This document shows, in pieces, positions 63,819-64,000 of a stretch of DNA of 64,000 nucleotides (its first letter is position 1; the number at the start of each line of letters is the position of its first letter). This DNA is from Sycon ciliatum. Taxonomy: Eukaryota > Porifera > Calcarea > Leucosolenida > Sycettidae. The notes below the pieces were generated by a model that saw only the letters and a list, made by a program, of their open reading frames with translations, was not told where the DNA came from and ran no database searches. The translations under genes were made by a program, and so were the position numbers. The stretch covers positions 40,311,988 to 40,375,987 of the forward strand of contig NC_088645.1 of NCBI RefSeq assembly GCF_964019385.1. The letters run 5' to 3'.

Positions 63819-64000
63819 CTCGAGCGAGGGAACCTGCCTTATCTCGAGCGAGGGAACCTGCCTTATCTCGAGCGAGGGAACCTGCCTTATCTCGAGCGAG
63901 GGAACCTGCCTTATCTCGAGCGAGGGAACCTGCCTTATCTCGAGTGAGGGAACCTGCCTTATCTCGAGCGAGGGAACCTGCCTTATCTCGAGCGAGGGAA
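63819..64000 (+). repeat. 24-bp tandem repeat running off the window
   Basis: At least seven units of CTCGAGCGAGGGAACCTGCC plus TTAT are present, identical except one C to T change at 63945. All three plus-strand frames stay open because 24 is a multiple of three. One frame, coding RAREPALS, is also open back to a CCCAG at 63734. No gene is called. Confidence 0.85.

Noticed and set aside
63819-64000. 24-bp repeats considered as a CRISPR array
   Set aside because: The units are directly adjacent without unique spacers, and the DNA is eukaryotic.

Overview
The window looks like metazoan nuclear DNA. It has GT-AG introns, an F-BAR gene, a kelch fusion gene, a homeobox exon with the common intron after homeodomain position 46, a LINE, tRNA-derived SINE-like repeats and many short inverted-repeat DNA elements. 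Long TG/CA microsatellites and dense TA-flanked MITEs would suit a marine invertebrate, and a sponge-like animal is plausible. The sequence alone does not fix the phylum.

Layout. (1) 1-2618: repeat-rich, with a possible B-box-like zinc-finger remnant on the minus strand at the left edge. (2) 2619-27477, plus strand: one large gene whose splice phases join without conflict over 19 exons (at least 2451 codons). It has an RCC1-type beta-propeller part (nine small exons), a 5.06-kb exon coding a low-complexity region with three sets of tandem protein repeats, then a run of small phase-0 exons and a more globular-looking C-terminal exon. Its introns carry MITEs, microsatellites, a perfect 77-nt palindrome and an inverted pair of MITE copies around one exon. 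(3) 28.1-29.1 kb: 26-bp minisatellite; 29.9-30.6 kb: long CA/TG tracts. (4) 32632-33999, minus: intronless F-BAR gene with an acidic tail. (5) 34-38.9 kb: 45-bp minisatellite, LINE 3' fragment, long-armed inverted-repeat element, TA-flanked MITE. (6) 38926-42068, plus: two-exon gene fusing a catalytically dead kinase domain to kelch-like repeats. (7) 43412-43684, minus: possible small secreted protein. (8) 47.8-49.9 kb, minus: 5'-truncated, broken LINE. (9) 53327-53744, plus: homeobox exon carrying only the first 46 residues of the homeodomain. (10) 53.7-64 kb: no convincing gene; MITEs, SINE-like repeats, a hairpin and a 24-bp repeat that runs off the right edge.

The protein-coding genes do not form an obvious pathway. 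The RCC1 protein (with a PP1-docking-like motif), the F-BAR protein and the pseudokinase-kelch protein look like cytoplasmic scaffold or cytoskeletal proteins, and the homeobox exon belongs to a transcription factor. No rRNA, functional tRNA, CRISPR array or bacterial-type operon was seen.
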